Shown here: piece by piece, positions 57,870-64,000 of the stretch
Numbering within the stretch: position 1 is the first letter of the stretch
Layout of the letters: every line of letters begins with the position of its first letter
Made by a program: the position numbers and the translations under genes
The notes under the pieces: model-generated
Database searches by the model: none
What the model saw: the letters and a program-made list of their open reading frames with translations, nothing else
Told to the model about the DNA's origin: nothing
Source: Saururus chinensis
Taxonomy: Eukaryota; Streptophyta; Magnoliopsida; Piperales; Saururaceae
Reading direction: 5' to 3'
DNA length: 64,000 nucleotides
NCBI GenBank assembly: GCA_035235625.1
Contig: CP141145.1
Coordinates: forward strand, 868,001 to 932,000

Positions 57870-59651
57870 TGTTATGCACCTAATTAACTACCCTGGATAG
57901 TTATTATGTTATAATTTATGAGGTCATCATATAAATGAACTTAGTTATTGAAGGTTTTCTTAAGGGTAGTTACTGTACTGGTACTTGTATGGGTTTGTAA
58001 GTCTTAAAATATGTAGAAGAATGAATGAGTGAATGAATATTGAAGAGTTTTATTTTTCTAATGGGACAATGTACTTTGGTAGTCTTGCTTCCCTCAAAGA
58101 AACAACTGGAGGGTCGATCTTCTTTGAAATAAATCGACCAATGTGTCTATTTTGATCACATTCATGTTTATTGTTTAATTCACGAGCAATGTCTAAAAAT
58201 AATAAAAAATTAGCTTAAATCCTAGAAATGTATGCAATTTTACCAAAATACTAAAAATGACCTTATACACTTGGGAACCTCTACATATATGGTAGAAATT
58301 ACCTAAATGCCCTTATCTCACATGACCTTAAATCAACCTTGTCCAACACCACCTTTCCACCTCCTCCTCCTCACCATTGTCAGCCCCTCCTATGTTGCTA
58401 CCAACTCCTCATCCCCCCTCTTCCTTCTAGTATGCTCTTGTTTCCTCATTTTTCTCTTTTGCCTCCTCATTCTCATTTGCCTCCATTTCCTCTTCTTTCT
58501 TCTTTGCCTCCTCCTCTTCCTTCCACTTTTTCTTCTTCTCCTCCTCCTCTTAATTCTCTTTCCTTAAATCTGGTGGGACTTGCCACAAACTATCATGAAC
58601 CCATTAAAAATTTTAGTTTTTTTCTTTACAAACACCAATCTCTAAAATTGAACCCATAAACATGTTTAACTACTTAAAATTAACAATGTGTTCTATTTTT
58701 ATTTAATTTTGAACTTTTTTCAACACCTTAGACCTTCATTGCTAGTAGCTCGCAATAACACATATTTGATAGCTAATAATCTACAACTAAATTAGGAAAA
58801 ATAAAACACACCTAAGTTTCGCAACGATAAGTTGTCATCTCTCAATTGTCAAATGCCAACTATTAAGTGGGTATTCTTCTCTGACAGCCACCTTCTTCTC
58901 CAACATCAATAATTTCTTTCGTTTCCAGTGTTTGTGAAGGATGTTGTTGAAGAAAAGCATGTAACTAACAATCAATAGATTACAATTGGCAACTAATAAT
59001 TGAATGCCAATATATGGTTTCCAAAGTTAAACTTGTTTTGTTTTCGCATTTTAGTTGTTGAGTGTAGATTGTTGGTTGTCATGTGTCATGTATGTGTTAT
59101 CATGAGTTGCTAGCAGTAGAAGTATAAGGTGTTGAAGAAAGATCAAAATTAAGTCAAAATAAAACTCATTCTTTTAAGTAATTAAACATATTTATGGGTT
59201 CTTTTTAAATATTGATGTTTGTAGAGAAAAAAACTAAAATTTTGCTAGGGAGATACATGTTGGACATATGCACCTAGGTGAGCTAACCTTCTCGCCCTTG
59301 TGCCGTTGCCTCCGTCCGGCTGTCCGGCTTAGTTTAGTTCACACAAAAGGCTGGCCTAGTCGGGTTGGGTCAATAAGATTATTTTTTGGGACACATTTAT
59401 TTAATTTTCTCTTAACCCAAAATGGGTCCAGTTTTCTTTTTACCAAAATGTGTCCGTTAATGGGCGGATGCATCTATTTAAAAAAAAGGGGTTGTCTTTA
59501 ACTAGTTTTTTTATAAAACACTAAAAAATATTTTTATTTGCAATCCTTTACTAGATTTTGTCGCCATCTTTTGTAAGAGTAAGTGCATAACATTGGTTTG
59601 TTGCATACATTGTATAAAGGTGCTTTTACAACGTGTGTCGAATCATCTTAT
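57870..59651 (+). repeat. 1.78-kb direct repeat, copy B
   Basis: Collinear with 51950-53728. It contains the same pyrimidine-rich patch (58340-58560) and the same inverted-repeat pair (about 58607-58685 and 59170-59245). Its right end sits eight bases before family B LTR sequence resumes. Confidence 0.8.
58607..59245. repeat. Inverted-repeat element inside direct repeat copy B
   Basis: AAAATTTTAGTTTTTTTCTT near 58608 is mirrored by AAAAAAACTAAAATTTT near 59229. Arms of about 75 bp; no ORF inside. A single similar arm is present near 8385-8450. Confidence 0.6.
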
Positions 59652-59659
59652 TTAGGGGG

Positions 59660-59695
59660 GACAAGCCGCCTGATGCTCTATTGAGAGTGATATAT
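59660..59695 (+). mobile_element. Family B LTR copy 2, third part
   Basis: CCTGATGCTCTATTGAGAG (from about 59671) resumes the 65-bp array unit broken at 51841. Confidence 0.6.
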
Positions 59696-60735
59696 GTTTT
59701 CGATTTTGCCGCATCAATTTTTCTCATCCAAAATTTTCTTTTCAATCAAACATCGTACGATCAAACCAAACATTCTCAAGCTCTACTCGAAAACAAACAT
59801 ACTAAATAAATTGTTATGGTCATGGGCTTTAAGTACAAATATCTCCTAGGCATCCCTGAGTACAGGTCTAAAAAATAGTCCATAGTCTAATCCAAATTAC
59901 AAGTCCAAAAAATATAAATACTGTAATTTTTATCTCACCCAATACATCAGATCATGGCAAAAATAATAAAACTTGTAGTGAATCAAGGGTATACCTGAGT
60001 TAATAGAAATCAATCCCCTATGGAAATAAGCATCCATCTTTAGGAGCTTTCAATCACTAACCTGCAAAAGCCTCCCAAACATCAGGGCTAAAAAGAAAGG
60101 GAATATGAGTATTTTTATACTTAGTAGGGAAAATCTAAATAGTGAACTTTGTAAATTCATACATAGATGCACTCATGCAACTCAAAAGTGAAGTATAAAA
60201 ACATACCAACACATCAAAGTTTCATAATAAAACAAGCATGCACAAATACATTCCATCTTTCCTCTCTTACAATTACAACCTTACTCGTGCAATCCTTCAC
60301 TTACTATCTTACTTAGAACATTCTTACAGTCTTATTCATACCATCTTGCTTAAATTCTTACTCTTACAGATTTGCTCAGAAACATATGCTTACAATCTTG
60401 CTCAGAAACATACCCTTACAGTCGTACACATATTATTGACCACTGAAGCTCATTACAATTAATAAGCTCCAATGTCGAAGTGGAAAGGAATGTCACTCGG
60501 GCATCACCTTAACCTCCAGGGAGTAACTAGACATTATAGACTTTTTCGAAGGCAAGGCACACCTATGTTCAAGGAGCACAAGATTAAATAAGTAAGAGTA
60601 TCTCTATGAACTACTTACCTGAGCATGCAAAGCCCACACTTTAAGGGTCATACAGTGCCAACTAAGTACGGAATCATATAGTGTCACTCTTGGGCCAGAA
60701 TCTTATAGTGTCACTCTTAGGCAGAATTATACAGG
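59696..60735 (-). mobile_element. Family B LTR copy 2, inverted internal segment
   Basis: The reverse complement matches about 4530-5925 of copy 1, with internal losses. Examples: CCTAGGCATCCCTGAGTAC (about 59847) mirrors 5782-5802, and ACTCTTGGGCCAGAA (about 60683) mirrors the CTGCCCAAGAGT stretch at 4531. The sequence on either side is in normal orientation, so a ~1.04-kb inversion has occurred inside the LTR. Confidence 0.7.
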
Positions 60736-60860
60736 TTTAAAATTATAAATATGCTTTCAGAGGCTTCATATTTCGTTATTTTTCTAGATTTACATCCGTT
60801 ATGTTGCAAAAAAATTCATAAATTTATAAGAAAATATATTGAAAATCCTTGGGTGTTACA
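60736..60860 (+). mobile_element. Family B LTR copy 2, 3' end
   Basis: Matches 5920-6040 in normal orientation and ends CTTGGGTGTTACA, one base different from GGGCGTTACA in copy 1. Confidence 0.7.
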
Positions 60861-63102
60861 CCTTCACCTCTTCTATTTAGATTTTTAGTTTCTTTCTTTC
60901 AAGATTATCTTTTTAATTCCAATTTAGAACCCTAATCTATGTAATTTCCATTTTTAACCTAAGGATGTCTTAAATCTATCATTCACATGTTGATTTCAGT
61001 CTATTAACTCGGTTTTGATTAGGAATAACCAAAATCTCTAATTTTGGTATGTTTTCTTGAGGTTGGAGTTCATTTAAGGGATTGAAAAGCTAAATAGAGG
61101 TAAGGGGTTTTCACCTAGAGTAATTTTTCTTGCATGTAATACCATGATTGTAAATTTATTTAGGCTTTTGAAGAATCTTAATGGGTCATGGTGATTCCTT
61201 AAATCCATGTGATTTATTATTGTCTTTGTATGTTTAAGTATGAAAAAAGTTAGATCTATCATGTTTTAGGCTTAAGTATTAATTATATGATGTTTTGGGA
61301 ATTTAAATAGAAGTTTAGAATAATTTTGGTTCGGTTTTTTAGAATAAAAATATGTAATAGAAAAGTGAACTATCTCAACAGATCGAGCGGGCTGACATGC
61401 CATTCAAATGGCCATACTACAATTGGGTACATGGACCTTTTTTTGTGAATTTTTAGCCATTTTTTTAATTTTCTCAGGATTACAATTTACTATGAGCATG
61501 ATGAGTTGGGAATACTTATATTTGTCACCTTAATGACATATGAACCTTCTTTGGATGTGTTTTAGCTTAAGTATGAAGATGACTATACTTGTTTAGGTTT
61601 AGTACGATGCTCTACTTGATTTAAATCCATATTTTGGCTATTTCTTCTTCTTTAGTTTATGACTCCAGTAGCTTATGATCACGGAAGGATATGGATGCTT
61701 GCACATGTTATTCAATTACAAATGAGTCATATTTCAAATATTTTTATCTCAATTAAGAACATATTCATGAATGTATCATGTTGCATGCATCATGAGAATG
61801 ACTTGTAAAGCGAAGATTACTCATGTTTAATTATGATTAATCGATTTGATGTCATAGTTTTTTAGATAAGCGGCATTGGGGGTTTATCAAATCTATTTTA
61901 CGTCTGAAATGACGGGATTTTATGTCCATTGGATGGGATTTTACGTTCCTTTGAGGACATGATTCCTCCTTGGGTAAGAAGAGCCGAATGCTATAACGAG
62001 TAAAATTGATGGGTATTTTTGAACTTGAGAATCTATGATAGTTTGTTTGTATGCACCGGCTTACTAGAAGATAATTTCCCCATTAGGGATTTACCCAAAC
62101 TACTCTAGTTTTCCTTTCTAAGAATTCAAACTTACTTTTAGGATTTCCATGGTGAGAAAGTGTGCTTGTGCTTCGGCCAGGATGAGTAAGATTGTTTTCT
62201 CTATTGTGAGACATTCACTATATTATTTATGCATGTATATGAATTATAATGTTTATTAACACAAGCTATGTAGAGACAATGATGCTTATGTTTGCACAAG
62301 ATGCATATGGAATGATTACACTCGAACATGCAAGATGAAATGTGGTTTGATATACTTGATTATGTAAGGTGAATGCTAATATTGATACTTGATTAATGTG
62401 GAAAGTGAATGAACCATGAAACTTGAATGATTGCACAAGTTGTGTATGTGTATTATGAAATATGAATGAGCCTATGATGCACAGGTGGTGCGAATGTGAA
62501 TATGGAATGTTATTTAACTCATGATGCATATGTGTAGATAATAAATATGTGATGCATGTTTAAATTGATTTCTATAGGAAGAATGCATGCGGTGTATCAT
62601 GAGCTTATGTTTTGTTTTAAAACCCTTACTGAGCTAAGCTCACCCCTCTTTGTTTTGTGGTTTTGTTTTGGGTTTGTATGCCGTGTCATGCAGGTGATTC
62701 AGATAGATTATATGTCAAGCGTGAGTATGGGTATGCGCTATAAAAGGGGGCTAGATACTTGGGTAGTCTTAGACTTATGTCACGTGTTATGTTGATGTTA
62801 TACTTGACTTTGTTTCATACTTTGGATAACCTTGTGAGGGCTTATACTTATAGCCGTGTTGACTTTAGATTTGATGAAGCCTTAGGGCTTGTGACTACTT
62901 ACTTCATGTGTTGATATGAGTGTGATTATGACTAAGTAAGACTTAATAATTAATATTTTTTTCTTCTATTATTTGCTTTTGCACAAAGGTCACATGTTGT
63001 GTACTTGGATAAGAAACATTTTGAGTTAGTCTTCCTCTTCGCCGCGCTATGTCTCGCCACTCTAGATTGGGTTTTGGTCAGGGGGTGTGGCGGGGCGTGA
63101 CA
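60861..63102 (+). mobile_element. Family C LTR, 3' two thirds
   Basis: Collinear with 18600-21297 and ending CGGGGCGTGACA at 63102. Landmarks include 'GTTCCTTTGAGGACATG' (61945) and 'CTCACCCCTCTTTGTTTTG' (62640). The 5' third is missing at the junction with family B copy 2, which probably inserted here. Beyond the end the Reina-like integrase frame begins at once. Confidence 0.7.
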
Positions 63103-63646
63103 ATCATCTTGGATTGGGACCATGTGTTCTTGTCCCCTTTTTGGTGAGAGTTTTTTCAGCTACAAGGCACTACTCTCCAAATGGGTTTGGCATACCATCC
63201 CCAGAGAGATGGTCAGACATAGGTCATCAATCTGTGTTTGGAGCAATTCTTATGGTGCTTCGCAAGAGAGCAGCCCCATTGATGTCAGAGCTATTACTTG
63301 GGGGGGGGGGGGGGTCGTACAACACCGCATATCACATATCTACATGCTTTACTTTGTTTGAGGTTGTGTATGGTTTTCCACTGCCATCGGTGAATAGAAT
63401 TGGATAAAATAGGTGTATGATCAACATCACACAGAATGCTAGTTCCAAGAGGGTGATTGGGTCTATGTTAACCATTAGCCCCTCCGCAGGACTTCCCTCT
63501 TCCAGCCAATTAGTGTCAAGCTGGCCCATTGGTTCCATGAGCTTTATCAGGTGGTTGGCTGGATCGGGGGAAGTGGTTTACTGGCTTCACCTTCTAGCAG
63601 ATTCTCTATCCATCCTGTGTTTTGTGTGTCCCGACTATGCCGCTTT
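63103..63646 (+). pseudogene. Reina-like integrase fragment, decayed
   Basis: The plus strand reads 'DWDHVFLSPFW' (second-aspartate region), 'LAYHPQRDGQT' with a TAG in place of the catalytic glutamate codon, 'LCLEQFLWCFARE', then, past a run of 15 G, 'SYNTAYHISTCFTLFEVVYG' and a tail region resembling the GPYVVEARVG part of the element at 13465-15384. It is a second, older copy of the same or a close family, opposite in orientation. It is bounded by a family C LTR on the left and a copia LTR on the right. Confidence 0.7.
63300..63314 (+). repeat. 15-bp G homopolymer
   Basis: An uninterrupted run of G inside the integrase fragment, where 'PWAEW' codons would be expected. Confidence 0.9.
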
Positions 63647-63849
63647 TGAAAACAGACAAGAAGATAGTATTTTATTATAGAATACAACTGTTTATAGATA
63701 TAGGTATGTATTTCCCATTGGGGAGTACACAGAGGATACAAGTATGTATTTCCACAGGTAGAGGATGTAGTGACACATGGACGGTGGTGATGACAAAGAG
63801 AGGGGAATCCAGGATTGCCAATGTGGCAAGGGAGGAAGTGGCCTTAATA
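63647..63849 (-). mobile_element. Copia 3' LTR, about 203 bp
   Basis: On the minus strand it begins TATTAAGGCC (a likely change from TGTTAAGG) after the purine-rich CCAGGGGC and ends CTGTTTTCA at 63647. AATAAAATACTATC near its end fits a polyadenylation region. It cuts into the integrase fragment at GCTTT. Confidence 0.5.
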
Positions 63850-63999
63850 GCCCCTGGAAAACTTATGGTGGAGGTAGAACCATGAGTTGGAGCGTAACTG
63901 CTGAAATCGCTCGATGGAGAGAGGCTTGGTGAGGATGTCGGCCACCTGCTGAGCGGAGGGAGTATGCTGGACATCAAGCTTGCCGGCTAAAACCTGCTC
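63844..63999 (-). pseudogene. Ty1/copia RNase H C-terminus, partial at window edge
   Basis: On the minus strand the frame entering from beyond the window reads 'GKLDVQHTPSAQQVADILTK', 'PLSIERFQQLRSNSW' and ends at a stop overlapping the LTR edge. The Q-x-A-D-I-x-T-K-x-L block is the usual C-terminal end of copia RNase H. The visible part is open, so the element may continue intact to the right of the window; I cannot judge that from here. Confidence 0.75.
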
Positions 64000-64000
64000 C

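Noticed and set aside
51950-59651. The direct repeats read as LTRs of one retrotransposon
   Set aside because: No TG...CA ends, no primer site after copy A, no polypurine tract before copy B, no 5-bp duplication and no retrotransposon domain inside.

Overview
This looks like about 64 kb of plant nuclear intergenic DNA, almost all of it decayed, nested LTR retrotransposons. The plant origin rests on the transposon families: Athila-type Ty3/gypsy, Reina-like and other chromodomain gypsy elements with an initiator-tRNA-Met primer site, a copia remnant and a hAT-type MITE. Base composition is AT-rich apart from GC-rich LTR islands, and there is no bacterial-type gene organisation. I cannot name the species.

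Layout. 1-7905: an Athila gag/protease and pol pseudogene (+) split by a 5,078-bp solo LTR (family B, 963-6040) with a perfect 5-bp target duplication; the LTR carries several unrelated tandem arrays. 7906-12818 and 21298-21665: a second Athila, in minus orientation (LTR, polypurine tract, long 3' non-coding region, integrase), whose integrase is split by a family C LTR (12819-21297). That LTR is split in turn by a Reina-like chromovirus (13254-18453), the least decayed element here. 22470-27170: a chromovirus RT/RNase H fragment joined to Athila RNase H/integrase, then the Athila 3' region and LTR start. 27170-30800: unclassified LTR-like sequence. 30805-33650: a minus-strand family A LTR, a chromodomain-integrase tail and an Athila LTR piece. 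33650-35680: nothing recognised except one unassigned ORF. 35680-46303: rearranged family C LTRs, element E (LTR, chromodomain, integrase, RNase H) and a gag with primer binding site and 5' LTR. 46304-60860: a second, decayed family B LTR holding a family A LTR and an approximately 7.8-kb insertion. That insertion consists of two 1.78-kb direct repeats around a single-copy-looking segment with a hAT MITE and a promoter-equipped 89-codon ORF. 60861-64000: a family C LTR end, a Reina-like integrase fragment and a copia end.

No confident typical multi-exon host gene is present. The only ORF with plausible host-gene architecture is the 89-codon minus-strand ORF at 56487-56756. No rRNA, intact tRNA, CRISPR array or bacterial-type operon was seen. 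Element assignments come from motifs recognised by eye; family letters A-E are labels used only in this report.
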